Shown here piece by piece: positions 5,248-13,855 of a stretch of DNA of 64,000 nucleotides. Numbering within the stretch: the stretch's first letter is position 1; every line of letters starts with the position of its first letter. The stretch is from a virus, in the IMG/VR virus record IMGVR_UViG_3300025645_000055, positions 1 to 64,000 of that record; one strand, written 5' to 3'. The translations under genes were made by a program, and so were the position numbers. Below the pieces are notes generated by a model, which saw only the letters and a list, made by a program, of their open reading frames with translations, was not told where the DNA came from and made no database searches.

Positions 5248-7266
5248 ATGCAACACTTAATTACACTTATCAAAAGAAAAGGGCTATCAGTAGAAAAAGG
5301 TAGTTCTAACAACCCAGAATTAGTTCACCAAATTAACCATGAGTTAATGAACAATGGGTTTATCCTATCTAAAGACTTATTTGATAGGTTAGCTACAAAA
5401 ACAGTAGACGAATTGACTACAATTATGGATGATTTACTTAAGGGTATTAATCATGTTATTGGTGGTAGTGGTTACGTTGCTACATATAAAGGTTTCCCAC
5501 AATCCGTATTGGCTATTTCATATAACGAATTCGTGATGAATGCAATCCTTTACTACTGGACAAACCAAGCTTGGAGACCACAAGAAACTGTTGGTATCGA
5601 AAGAGAATTTGGTTTTGAATTAGCAAAATTAAAAGAATTATCACTTCTTGAGGTATCTCAAGTTAAATCAGTATTCACTGATATTATATATGCTAACAAT
5701 AGTATTTCTGCTTTTGATAAAGAGATTGTTGATTACTTCATCCAAAATGGTGCAGAATTCAATTTCGGTAACATCAAATTTAAAGAAATTGCAGCTTATG
5801 TTGGTCAAAGATTATTAAACGAAACTAATGTAGAGGTATTACCTACTAAGGATGCAACCAATGTTCTAAGAATTTGGGCTGCTTATTCTGGTGGTGATGA
5901 AGGTCTTAAAACTAATACTAGATTTAAGAACCCAACAAGTAGACAACGTGGTGTACTTTTAAGAACTCTTGAAGGTTGTTATAACCTTGAGGATTCATTT
6001 AAAGGTAGAAGAGAAATGTGGTTAAGATTCCTATTCTTGTTACACCCAGGTACACCTAAAAACGTTAAAAGGTATCCAACATTAGGTGGATATACTAATA
6101 AACTTAGGAATACACCTAAATTACTTAAAACGTTTAATGCTAAAATCGAAGAATTATTAGATGCTAAAGATGTTTCAGTATTTGAACTATTGGCTAAGAG
6201 TCCAGGTGTCTTTACTCGTAGACTTGACCATTTGGTTAGAGTGTTCGGTATTATGGCATTTAATAAGTGGTCAGATAGTAATCCATCAACTAAGAACTTG
6301 ATTCAAGCGTATAACCACTTTACTGATAGAGATAAAGTGAGTGATGGTAGAGGGGCAATCCTTGCAGATGCGTCTCAATCTAAAGTTGTAACGTATAAAG
6401 CGTTAGAGCCATTAGATGCTAAACTTGTTAATACTATTAAGGTAGGTATTATTACTTTACTTAATGACACTGTTAGTGATACACTAGGTGATAAGAAAAT
6501 ATTTATTGACTTACCACTTTATTACAGACCATTAGATGCTAATAATAGAGCTTCTAACTTGAGTCTTAATGGAAACGTTAACGGTACTGTTGAAAGAGCA
6601 GATGTTGAAAAAACCATTAGATTATATGTTCACTGGGAAGGTAGAGATGATATTGATTTATCTGCATTCTCTATCACAAGTAAAAACGATGTGAATAAGA
6701 TTGGTTGGAACAGTCACCATAAAGTTGATGGTATTGTTTATTCTGGTGATAACACTGGACATAACGATAAGAATGCCGAATACATCGATATTACACCAAG
6801 TAAATTGGCTAGTGGTACTGAATGGGTAATTGTAGATGCTAATATCTATAGTGGTAAACACAACTTTAAATCATATGATGGGAGAATCAAAGCTGGTTGG
6901 ATGCTTAGAAGTAAGCCAGAATCAAATACGGCTTGGTTACCTAAAACAGTTGCAAATGCACAAGTATTGGCTTCTGAAGGTAGAATAGCATATTTAATGG
7001 CTTATCACGTACCAACCAAGAGTATTGTATACTTAGATTTAACTAGCGACACAACCAATGTAACAAATGGTGAAGATGCGTTGAAAATGAGAATGTTCTT
7101 AGACAGATTCGTAACTCTTAAGAGTGATGAAGACCTTTCTTGGGATAAAATTAACCAAGGACACTTGTTACATTTATTAGCTGGAGAGGTGGTAGATGAT
7201 GCTAAATTAGCGGATATTCACTTCAGTGAATTGACAACAACCGAAGAGGTTAGTAAATACCTATAG
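5248..7266 (+). CDS. TerD-domain stress protein with long helical N-terminus
   Basis: The true start is the ATG giving MQHLITLIKRKG; the open frame upstream is the structured leader. Residues ~1-400 form a long helical region with the motif VLRIWAAYSGGDEGL. Residues ~440-580 match the TerD fold, with NKIGWNSHHKVDGIVYSGDN resembling its Ca2+-binding loops and the usual GDN box. TerD proteins belong to tellurite and envelope-stress (ter) systems in the cytoplasm. At 672 aa it is far longer than stand-alone TerD. It ends in TAG just before a strong terminator, ahead of an apparent amber-suppressor tRNA. Family call from motifs; role in the phage unknown. Confidence 0.75.
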   Translation: MQHLITLIKRKGLSVEKGSSNNPELVHQINHELMNNGFILSKDLFDRLATKTVDELTTIMDDLLKGINHVIGGSGYVATYKGFPQSVLAISYNEFVMNAILYYWTNQAWRPQETVGIEREFGFELAKLKELSLLEVSQVKSVFTDIIYANNSISAFDKEIVDYFIQNGAEFNFGNIKFKEIAAYVGQRLLNETNVEVLPTKDATNVLRIWAAYSGGDEGLKTNTRFKNPTSRQRGVLLRTLEGCYNLEDSFKGRREMWLRFLFLLHPGTPKNVKRYPTLGGYTNKLRNTPKLLKTFNAKIEELLDAKDVSVFELLAKSPGVFTRRLDHLVRVFGIMAFNKWSDSNPSTKNLIQAYNHFTDRDKVSDGRGAILADASQSKVVTYKALEPLDAKLVNTIKVGIITLLNDTVSDTLGDKKIFIDLPLYYRPLDANNRASNLSLNGNVNGTVERADVEKTIRLYVHWEGRDDIDLSAFSITSKNDVNKIGWNSHHKVDGIVYSGDNTGHNDKNAEYIDITPSKLASGTEWVIVDANIYSGKHNFKSYDGRIKAGWMLRSKPESNTAWLPKTVANAQVLASEGRIAYLMAYHVPTKSIVYLDLTSDTTNVTNGEDALKMRMFLDRFVTLKSDEDLSWDKINQGHLLHLLAGEVVDDAKLADIHFSELTTTEEVSKYL

Positions 7267-7294
7267 AGGTATTATAAAAATAAATGAAGATAAC

Positions 7295-7330
7295 TATCCC
7301 TTAAGTATTTTAAGGGATATTTATTTGTTC
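7295..7330 (+). terminator. Intrinsic terminator after TerD gene
   Basis: Perfect 10-bp stem TATCCCTTAA/TTAAGGGATA with a five-base loop, followed by TTTATTTGTT. Confidence 0.85.
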
Positions 7331-7358
7331 AATAAATAACAATAAATTAAATTTGAAA

Positions 7359-7472
7359 ATGATGGTTGAAACTTTAAACCTTAGAACTAGGTATGCTGAG
7401 AAGAGAAGACATGGTATACATTCTAAAACACCTAGGGTGATTTGGAAAAGCAGAAGTAGACATATTGCTTAA
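7359..7472 (+). CDS. Small basic protein, 37 aa
   Basis: MMVETLNLRTRYAEKRRHG... is strongly basic (KRRHGIHSK), with an A-rich leader typical of starts here. It resembles small ribosome- or RNA-associated basic proteins, but I cannot assign a family. It lies between a terminator and the promoter of the suppressor tRNA. Confidence 0.5.
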   Translation: MMVETLNLRTRYAEKRRHGIHSKTPRVIWKSRSRHIA

Positions 7473-7494
7473 TGTTAATAAAACGTTAAAAGCT

Positions 7495-7524
7495 TTGTTT
7501 ATTTAAACTTAATACTTATATTTG
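7495..7524 (+). promoter_or_regulatory. Promoter of suppressor-tRNA/HD-PTH2 unit
   Basis: TTG 7495-7497, N19, TATATTTG 7517-7524, directly upstream of the CTA-anticodon tRNA. Confidence 0.78.
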
Positions 7525-7541
7525 TATATGAGTATTTATAT

Positions 7542-7613
7542 GACTTAGTGGCACTGGGCGTGTCTGGGCGGATTCTAAACCTGCTTATTGGGGTTCGAGT
7601 CCCCACTTCGTCA
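7542..7613 (+). tRNA. Probable amber-suppressor tRNA (CTA anticodon)
   Basis: T-arm TGGGG-TTCGAGT-CCCCA is perfect. The anticodon arm GCGGA/CCTGC (A-C at 31-39) carries loop TTCTAAA, so T33 is followed by anticodon CTA, which reads UAG. The acceptor GACTTAG/CTTCGTC has two internal mismatches and the D-arm is irregular, so charging efficiency and amino acid are uncertain. The next gene downstream has an in-frame TAG as its eighth codon. Confidence 0.62.
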
Positions 7614-7635
7614 CTAACATTAAAACAATTATATT

Positions 7636-8520
7636 ATGAAAACAACTGAATTTACTTAGGGCTACGTAGAGAGTCAAATGAAAGAAACCCTTCAAATGGA
7701 AGGTCTAACTGTGTACGAACATGGTGAGAGTGTGTGGGAATACACTAAAAAAATAATCTCTGGTGATTTTGACAAGATGAAATTACCCCTATGGTTCACT
7801 GAAAACCATAGATTTATCGTGAATAACTTACACGATATAAAAGATATCAAACAATACAATATATTTCACGATTGTGGGAAGCCGTTTTGTCTAGAAATAG
7901 ATGAAGATGGTAGACGACACTTTAAAGACCATGCAAAGGTATCCAAAGAAACCTGGATGAAGATTTCGGATAACCAAGTGGTTGGTGATTTAATAGGTTA
8001 TGATATGGCATTACATTCTGATACTGCCGATACCATTAAATCATATGATTGGGATATTAAGACTGCTTTTACCTTAATGGTAACTGCATTCGCAGAAATC
8101 CATTCAAACGCAGAGATGTTTGGTGGTATTGAATCTACATCATTTAAGATGAAGTGGAAGAAATTAGATAGGAGAGGTAAGATGCTCTTAAAGATGTTTG
8201 AGGAAGAAGATATTCATCCTTATTCTTATGTGATTGTAAGGAATGATATTCCAGAGAGTCATAAGACCGTTCAAGGCACACATGCTGCAATCGAACAGTT
8301 TAGAAAAAGTGATATCAATTTTCACCCATCAATTATTTATGTGGTGGTGAAGAACGAGTATAAACTCAAACAAGTTATTAAAAAATTAATTGAATCTGGT
8401 ATTAACGTTTCTATTTTTAGAGAACCGATGGAGCCTTATGATAATAGCATTACTGCTGTTTGTACTGAACCCATTACTGGTGACAAGAGGGAATACCTCA
8501 AAAACTTTATGTTATTATGA
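7636..8520 (+). CDS. HD-domain/PTH2-like fusion, in-frame TAG at codon 8
   Basis: From the ATG at 7636, which has the usual AATTATATT leader, the frame reads MKTTEFT, then TAG at 7657-7659, then GYVESQ and continues to 8520. The alternative ATG at 7678 is in the same frame with a poorer leader. Residues ~20-120 (numbered from 7636) resemble an HD phosphohydrolase (FHDCGKP, FKDHA). Residues ~205-294 resemble peptidyl-tRNA hydrolase 2 (HKTVQGTHAAIEQF, final strand ITAVCTEPI). PTH2 frees tRNA from peptidyl-tRNA. The product overlaps the macro-domain gene by 4 nt. Domain calls are by motif; amber read-through is inference from the adjacent suppressor tRNA. Confidence 0.7.
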
Positions 8521-9002
8521 AATACAATGAGATATATGGTGATATAGTCACCCTAGGAAAAGAAGGTAAATTTGATGTAATTGCACATGGGTGTAATTGC
8601 TTCTGTAGAATGGGGTCTGGCCTTGCCCCACAAATGGCAGATGCGTTTAAATGTAACGTTTTCCCATTAGAGCGACTAATATATAAAGGAGACATCAATA
8701 AGTTAGGTCAGATTGATTACCAAGAAGTGAAAGTTAATGATGGTAAATCTCTTATTGTTGTTAACGCATACTCACAATACGGATATGGTAACTACCATGG
8801 AAACGTAAACACACACCCAATAGACTATGAGGCTTTAACACTTTGTTTTAGAAAAATGAATCATAGGTTCGAAGGAAAACATATCGGATTACCAATGATA
8901 GGGGCTGGTCTAGCTGGTGGAGATTGGGATAGAATCAAGAATAGTATTCATAATGAGTTCACAAAATGTGACGTTACCGTAGTTATTTACAAGAAAATGT
9001 AA
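8517..9002 (+). CDS. Macro-domain protein (ADP-ribose or Appr-1''-p processing)
   Basis: 161 aa. The N-terminal strand and loop DVIAHGCNCFCRMGSGLA and the later PMIGAGLAGGDW are the ADP-ribose-binding loops of macro domains, close to the Poa1/ALC1-like group. Such proteins bind ADP-ribose, remove it from nucleic acid or protein, or dephosphorylate ADP-ribose-1''-phosphate, the end product of Tpt1-type tRNA 2'-phosphate removal. A Tpt1 homologue is encoded at 27.6 kb. Translationally coupled (ATGA) to the HD/PTH2 gene. Confidence 0.9.
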   Translation: MKYNEIYGDIVTLGKEGKFDVIAHGCNCFCRMGSGLAPQMADAFKCNVFPLERLIYKGDINKLGQIDYQEVKVNDGKSLIVVNAYSQYGYGNYHGNVNTHPIDYEALTLCFRKMNHRFEGKHIGLPMIGAGLAGGDWDRIKNSIHNEFTKCDVTVVIYKKM

Positions 9003-9009
9003 AAAACAT

Positions 9010-9040
9010 TTGGTAGATTCAAAAATTAATATTATCTTTG
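9010..9040 (+). promoter_or_regulatory. Promoter of 209-nt tRNA-like RNA
   Basis: TTG 9010-9012, N20, TATCTTTG 9033-9040, about 11 bp before the tRNA-like RNA. Confidence 0.75.
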
Positions 9041-9051
9041 TAAAAGAATAA

Positions 9052-9260
9052 CAACGACCCGTAACAGATATAGTTTCATAGACGGTTATAAGATTTCTTA
9101 TCTTATCTGAGTAAACTGTCGTAGTAATACTAAGTATGGAATGGTTATTAGGATGTTAGGTTTGATTTTCGTATTCGCAACAATAGGCTATTTCTACTCA
9201 GATTAGTTGAAGATAGTGATGTGAAAAGAATAATTAGAGGTTCGAATCCTTTAGGGTTGA
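9052..9260 (+). ncRNA. Long tRNA-like RNA with internal mini-ORF
   Basis: The 3' part is a T-arm (AGAGG-TTCGAAT-CCTTT) followed by AGGGTTG, which pairs with the 5' CAAC(GA)CCC with a two-base bulge. Between are hairpins CCGT/ACGG, AAGAT/ATCTT and a perfect 9-bp helix ATCTGAGTA (9105-9113)/TACTCAGAT (9195-9203), whose loop holds most of a 21-codon ORF. The plan (tRNA-like ends around an ORF) recalls tmRNA, but no tmRNA tag or conserved core is recognisable. Confidence 0.45.
9141..9206 (+). CDS. Possible 21-aa membrane peptide
   Basis: ATG at 9141 to TAG at 9206 encodes a peptide starting MVIRMLGLIFVF, a single hydrophobic segment with a basic N-terminus, lying inside the tRNA-like RNA. No independent leader is evident; it could be chance. 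Confidence 0.25.
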   Translation: MVIRMLGLIFVFATIGYFYSD

Positions 9261-9278
9261 CAAAAAGGATAGATATAT

Positions 9279-9309
9279 TTGTTTTATTCAAAAAAAAGAA
9301 CTATATTTG
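9279..9309 (+). promoter_or_regulatory. Promoter of envelope/transport cluster
   Basis: TTG 9279-9281, N20, TATATTTG 9302-9309, about 30 bp before the next gene. Confidence 0.75.
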
Positions 9310-9341
9310 TCAAAGGTAATATTAATTTAAACATTTAAAAA

Positions 9342-10067
9342 ATGAGTTTTAAAGATTTATTTATCGTAAACGATAATAAACAAACAGAAAAGAAAAAAAC
9401 TTTTGATGGTGGTACTAAAAAGTTTAAAAACAGTTTCCCAACATCTGAAACTGAAAAGGTAGATACTTCTACCACACCAAAGGATTTCTTTAATAACCCT
9501 AAAGATGTTTTTAAACCCACAGAAACACTAACACCAAATAGTGATGTGTGTGAACCACATATGGATAAGATTATGTCTATGTATGAAGAAGGGTTCAATA
9601 AAATGAACCAAGATGGATATGATTTCTTTGAATTTTTCAAGGGTGTTGTTGAAGCCGATGGTGTTGATAACCCAACCGTATATAAAATGGCACTTAGCAT
9701 GGCTAAGAATATGGGTGGTTCGGTAACTAAAGAATCGTTACTTAATCAAGCCGACTACTACTTAAAAGAGATTAATACTGTATACGAACACTACGTAGCA
9801 CTTGGTAAAACCAAGAGAAGTAATACTCTTACCCAAAAAGAAAATGAAGAATCAACATTGAATTCAGATTTAATTAGAATCAATAATGAGATTGCAAGAC
9901 TTAATCTTGAAAAGGGAACTGTTCAAAGGTCTTTAGAAACAATAGATGGTAAGTATACACCACAAGTAACAGACATTGATTGTAAGCTTTTAGCTAACAA
10001 TCTTGCAAAAGAAACACTTGTAAATTCAATTACAAGCGTAGTAAATGGAATCAAAAATAACATTTAA
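9342..10067 (+). CDS. Coiled-coil protein of the TerD/transport cluster
   Basis: 241 aa; low-complexity charged N-terminus to ~residue 70 (MSFKDLFIVNDNKQ), a helical core (FFEFFKGVVEADGVDNP) and a long coiled coil at ~160-210. No enzyme motif and no signal peptide. First gene of the cluster leading to the OmpA-fused solute-binding protein, so probably a cytoplasmic partner; function unknown. Confidence 0.68.
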   Translation: MSFKDLFIVNDNKQTEKKKTFDGGTKKFKNSFPTSETEKVDTSTTPKDFFNNPKDVFKPTETLTPNSDVCEPHMDKIMSMYEEGFNKMNQDGYDFFEFFKGVVEADGVDNPTVYKMALSMAKNMGGSVTKESLLNQADYYLKEINTVYEHYVALGKTKRSNTLTQKENEESTLNSDLIRINNEIARLNLEKGTVQRSLETIDGKYTPQVTDIDCKLLANNLAKETLVNSITSVVNGIKNNI

Positions 10068-10092
10068 TAACAATCAATTTAAAACAAAAATT

Positions 10093-11202
10093 ATGAGCAA
10101 CGGTAACACGGGTAGTAGATATCCAATTTTAAATCACTTTAATGGTGAGCAAATTAAAGAGTCAGTAGATTCTTTTAGAAAAGGTGAAAAAGGATTATTC
10201 TTTTTCATGAAATTAGCAGCATTAATCTTAGTGGCTGCGGGTCTTTGGGTATATGTTTTACCACCATTATTTATTATGGCTGGTAAAGCCTTAGCAGTAA
10301 TTGGTACATTAGTATTAGTAGGTGCATTTATTATTGCATTACCAGTAATCGTTAAAGGATTACGTAGATTTACAAGGTTTATGCATAAGTCCCTTATCAA
10401 ACATGACCCATTCGGTGAATTGTACGAGCAAAAAGATAAGCTTAAAGCTAATAAGACTAATTTCAACCTATCTCAAGGTAAAATTAATAACCTTAGAGAA
10501 CAAATGGAAGTTAGTGCATCTAAATCTGAAAATGATGCAGCCGATTACCAAGAGAAAATACTTCAATATAATAAGAAAGCATCTAAGATTAAAGCACGTA
10601 TGAATGCTGCTATCGAAAAGTCTGGTGCTGCAGCTAAAGGTGAAGATGAATACATTAATGATAATGTAGAGTTAATGAAAGTAGTTTCACAAGCCAGTAG
10701 AATTGGTCATATGCTTGAACAAGCCAAAGACTTCGTTGTGAAGTATGGTCTTAGGGCAGCAACAATGAAAAGACTTGCACAAAAACTGATTATGGTTGGT
10801 GCAGCTTTAGATATTAAAATCCTTGATTTTGATGCAACAATTGAAATTCTTGAAAAAGATTTTGAATATGCAAGAGAAGCAAGAGAAGCGACTACAGTAG
10901 TTAAAAACTCATTAGAGTTTGAGGATGGATGGGAAGTTAAGTATGCATTAGGTGTAGTAACAACTACAATTGCACAAGATAACGCAATCACAAGTGCTAA
11001 TTTCACAGACATTAATGCATTAACTGCAAACTATGATATGGATTCTGATGTATTATATGACAAGTTAAACATTCTTGCCGATAATATTAACACTGGTAAT
11101 GATATCATACCATCTGCAAACAAATTTAATGCAGTTGATTACAAGCCAACACATGAAGAGAAGATGACTGCTGGTGGTGGGTTTGGAAGTGATATGTTTT
11201 AA
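10093..11202 (+). CDS. Membrane-anchored coiled-coil protein
   Basis: Start taken at MSNGNTGSRYP, where the ATG follows an A-rich leader; an upstream in-frame ATG overlaps the previous gene. Residues ~37-90 form two adjacent membrane segments (LAALILVAAGLWVY; VIGTLVLVGAFIIALPVIV). Residues ~105-250 are a charged coiled coil, and the tail ends GGGFGSDMF. It follows the coiled-coil gene by 25 nt, and the two probably interact at the inner membrane. No family assigned. Confidence 0.7.
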   Translation: MSNGNTGSRYPILNHFNGEQIKESVDSFRKGEKGLFFFMKLAALILVAAGLWVYVLPPLFIMAGKALAVIGTLVLVGAFIIALPVIVKGLRRFTRFMHKSLIKHDPFGELYEQKDKLKANKTNFNLSQGKINNLREQMEVSASKSENDAADYQEKILQYNKKASKIKARMNAAIEKSGAAAKGEDEYINDNVELMKVVSQASRIGHMLEQAKDFVVKYGLRAATMKRLAQKLIMVGAALDIKILDFDATIEILEKDFEYAREAREATTVVKNSLEFEDGWEVKYALGVVTTTIAQDNAITSANFTDINALTANYDMDSDVLYDKLNILADNINTGNDIIPSANKFNAVDYKPTHEEKMTAGGGFGSDMF

Positions 11203-11228
11203 AAAATAAAAAAAAAAGGGGTAAATAT

Positions 11229-11259
11229 TTGATTTTTAAATATATTAATCTTATATTTG
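11229..11259 (+). promoter_or_regulatory. Promoter of SBP-OmpA gene
   Basis: TTG 11229-11231, N20, TATATTTG 11252-11259, followed by a 38-bp leader. Confidence 0.78.
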
Positions 11260-11297
11260 CCTCATATTAATAATTAAACAATTTAAATAAACGAATT

Positions 11298-13139
11298 ATG
11301 AGTACAGAAAACAATGGATTAATTTCAAGAGACAAAGGAATGTTCTCGAAAATGACACCCTTATTAAAAGTGATATTGGTGGTAGCAGTTTTAGCAATAG
11401 TAGGAGTGGCTGTTTGGTTTGCTGCACCTGGATTAAGGGTTTCGGCTTCTCAATCGTTAGATGAACTAACATTGGATGACACGAAATTAGACAATCAATC
11501 AGATTCAAACTTGATTGTATTACCAACAACAAGACCTTCTAATAAGGTTCAAAGTACACCTCAAGTGACTATTGGAACTTATGCTTGGAATGGTTTAACA
11601 CCTCTTGCGGCTGCAACTGGTGGTCCTTTTACAACAAAAGGTTCTTTAATGGAAACTAATGGTGTAAACTTAAGAATTGTACGTCAAGACTGGTTATCTG
11701 GTTTACGTGAAATGCAAATGAAGTTCATCGAACAATTTGATGCTGGACAAGAATTCCCAGACTCTGATAGAGCTGCAATGGGAATTACAATAATGGGTGA
11801 TGGAGCACCTTTCTATATCTCCACAATGCAAGGAGCATTAGATGCTAAGTTTGGTAAGGGTAAATATCATGTTGAAGTGGTAGGTGCATTTGGAATGTCA
11901 GATGGTGAAGATAAGGTGATTGGTCCACAAGAGTGGAAAACTAATCCTAAATCAATGATTGGGGCATTAATCTCAACAGTACCAGGTGATGGTGACTGGG
12001 TTACATTGTTAAACTATTGTTTTGCAAATGGACTTAAGGTTAATCCAGACTTTAATACTTATGATGCAGATGCAGTAAATATTTTTCCATCTAAGGATGA
12101 TGATTACATCAACTCTGCGAAAGAGTTAATCGCTTCTCAAACAGAAGGATTTACAGTATCACTTAAAGTGGTTAAAGATGGTCAACTTACTGGTGAAACA
12201 ATTCAAAAAGAAATTGATGGTTGTGCAACTTGGACACCTGGAGATAAAATGGTGTTTGATGCATTGGTTGGATATACTGATATTGCATCAACAAGAGACT
12301 TCCCAAATCAAATGGCAACAACACTTATAGTTGTTAAAGAATGGGCATCTACACATCCAGAGATTGTTTCAAATATTCTTAAGTCGGCATTAACGGCTGC
12401 TAATCAAATCAAACAATATGATGAATGGGCAGTTAGAGGTTCAGAAGCTATTGAAGCAACTTTTAAAGTAGAAACACCACAATACTGGTATGATATGTTT
12501 AAAGGTCAAACTGGAACTAAGAATGGTATTACATACAATATGGGTGGTACGAGAGTACTTAACTATGCAGATGTAATGCAATACTACGGTATCACAGATG
12601 GTACTAATAGATATAAAGCAGTTTATAATCAAGTATCGGGTTACTTAGTAAACCTTAATCCTTTTGGATTTAACGAATCGGTTGATGGTATTGTACCTTA
12701 CGCAGATGCAGTTAACTTGTTCTACCTTAAGAACATCAATGATATTGATGCTGGTACAACAGTAGAGGTTGATTATACAACAACAAAAACAGAAGTATTA
12801 GCAGATGGAGATTGGTATATCAACTTCAACACTGGTAGTGCAGAGATATTAGGTTCATCTAATACAGACTTAGCTTCGATATATAATTTGTTAGTTCAAG
12901 CAGAACAAACAAAGATATTAGTTAGTGGTCATACAGATAGTACTGGTAGTGCTAGTGTTAACTTCCCTCTTTCAGAGAGCAGAGCAAACTCTGTTGTTAA
13001 CTACTTAGTTAAACGAGGTATCTCAAGAGATAGAATACAAGAAGTAAGTGGTAAAGGAGATTCTGAACCAATTGCATCTAATGGTACGAATAGTGGTAGA
13101 GCGACTAATCGTAGAGTACAAGTAACATTTGTTCAATAA
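11298..13139 (+). CDS. ABC solute-binding protein fused to OmpA domain
   Basis: 613 aa. An N-terminal membrane anchor at ~22-45 (KVILVVAVLAIVGVAVWFAA) precedes a periplasmic solute-binding region of the NMT1/SsuA type (~70-470; GTYAWNGLTPLAAATGG). A C-terminal OmpA/MotB domain (~500-613) carries INFNTGSAEIL, VSGHTDSTGS, SESRANSVVNYL and NRRVQV. The OmpA part would hold peptidoglycan while the SBP delivers a ligand to the ABC permease and ATPase encoded at 15.6 and 16.9 kb. The substrate is not readable. A terminator follows. Confidence 0.85.
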   Translation: MSTENNGLISRDKGMFSKMTPLLKVILVVAVLAIVGVAVWFAAPGLRVSASQSLDELTLDDTKLDNQSDSNLIVLPTTRPSNKVQSTPQVTIGTYAWNGLTPLAAATGGPFTTKGSLMETNGVNLRIVRQDWLSGLREMQMKFIEQFDAGQEFPDSDRAAMGITIMGDGAPFYISTMQGALDAKFGKGKYHVEVVGAFGMSDGEDKVIGPQEWKTNPKSMIGALISTVPGDGDWVTLLNYCFANGLKVNPDFNTYDADAVNIFPSKDDDYINSAKELIASQTEGFTVSLKVVKDGQLTGETIQKEIDGCATWTPGDKMVFDALVGYTDIASTRDFPNQMATTLIVVKEWASTHPEIVSNILKSALTAANQIKQYDEWAVRGSEAIEATFKVETPQYWYDMFKGQTGTKNGITYNMGGTRVLNYADVMQYYGITDGTNRYKAVYNQVSGYLVNLNPFGFNESVDGIVPYADAVNLFYLKNINDIDAGTTVEVDYTTTKTEVLADGDWYINFNTGSAEILGSSNTDLASIYNLLVQAEQTKILVSGHTDSTGSASVNFPLSESRANSVVNYLVKRGISRDRIQEVSGKGDSEPIASNGTNSGRATNRRVQVTFVQ

Positions 13140-13155
13140 GAACAAGTAACAAGTT

Positions 13156-13200
13156 AAAGGCAATCCCACTAAAAAACAAATCGGGGTTGCCTTTATTTAT
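13156..13200 (+). terminator. Intrinsic terminator after SBP-OmpA gene
   Basis: AAAGGCAATCCC (13156-13167) pairs with GGGGTTGCCTTT (13183-13194) and is followed by ATTTATT. Confidence 0.82.
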
Positions 13201-13233
13201 TAAATAAATGAGTATAATTAATTAAAAACAATT

Positions 13234-13731
13234 ATGAGAAAAACAATTTTATTATTATTAGTGATGTTAATGTCCACAGTGGCATTCTCACAAACGGAAG
13301 TAGAAACTACAGAAGTAGAAACTACAAAAACTAGCTTATGGAATCCTTACATCGCAGTAGGGTTATCTGTAACAGATTCAAATGATTTTGATGCTACATC
13401 TTATGTATCGGCAGAGTTCGGTACTACTATGGATAACTTCTCAGTAGGGGTGGTATTTGGTCGTAATAACCTAGTAGACATTGGAAAAGATGAATCTTTT
13501 AAAGGTGAAAATGGTTATTGGACTGAACTTAAGATTGCAGCTTCAACCCCATTAGGGTTTGTTGATGGATATGCTTTAGTTGGTGTTGGAACATACTTTG
13601 ATGGTGGTGGAACATTCCTTGAATATGGGGCTGGACTATCTAAAAATCTAGGACCAATTGATGTTTTTGTACAAGTATCAAATTGGGATGGCACGACATA
13701 CGTGACACCTGGAATAAGTGTTTCATTATAA
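13234..13731 (+). CDS. Secreted outer-membrane beta-barrel-like protein
   Basis: Signal peptide MRKTILLLLVMLMSTVAFSQ, a short TE-rich linker with the repeat EVETT, then alternating hydrophobic and polar strands rich in G, Y and F (YALVGVGTYFDGGGTFLEYG) ending ISVSL, the pattern of a small outer-membrane barrel. Lies between two terminators as a single gene. Probably remodels the host surface; exact role unknown. Confidence 0.7.
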   Translation: MRKTILLLLVMLMSTVAFSQTEVETTEVETTKTSLWNPYIAVGLSVTDSNDFDATSYVSAEFGTTMDNFSVGVVFGRNNLVDIGKDESFKGENGYWTELKIAASTPLGFVDGYALVGVGTYFDGGGTFLEYGAGLSKNLGPIDVFVQVSNWDGTTYVTPGISVSL

Positions 13732-13752
13732 TATAGTGAACAAATAGAGATT

Positions 13753-13787
13753 AAAAAAAGGGTTAACATATGTTAACCCTTTTTTTT
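13753..13787 (+). terminator. Intrinsic terminator, near-perfect palindrome
   Basis: A-run then GGGTTAACATATGTTAACCC then T-run of eight; could work in both directions. Confidence 0.9.
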
Positions 13788-13799
13788 ATTTAAATTAAT

Positions 13800-13830
13800 T
13801 TGGTAGTCTCATTTATTTAACTTATCTTTG
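13800..13830 (+). promoter_or_regulatory. Promoter of T9SS-exported protein gene
   Basis: TTG 13800-13802, N20, TATCTTTG 13823-13830, 25 bp before the start codon. Confidence 0.75.
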
Positions 13831-13855
13831 TATTATATAAATAAACAAAAACAAA

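Noticed and set aside
7359-7472. Calling the 37-aa basic protein a ribosomal protein
   Set aside because: Charge and length fit, but I could not match it to a named ribosomal family by eye.
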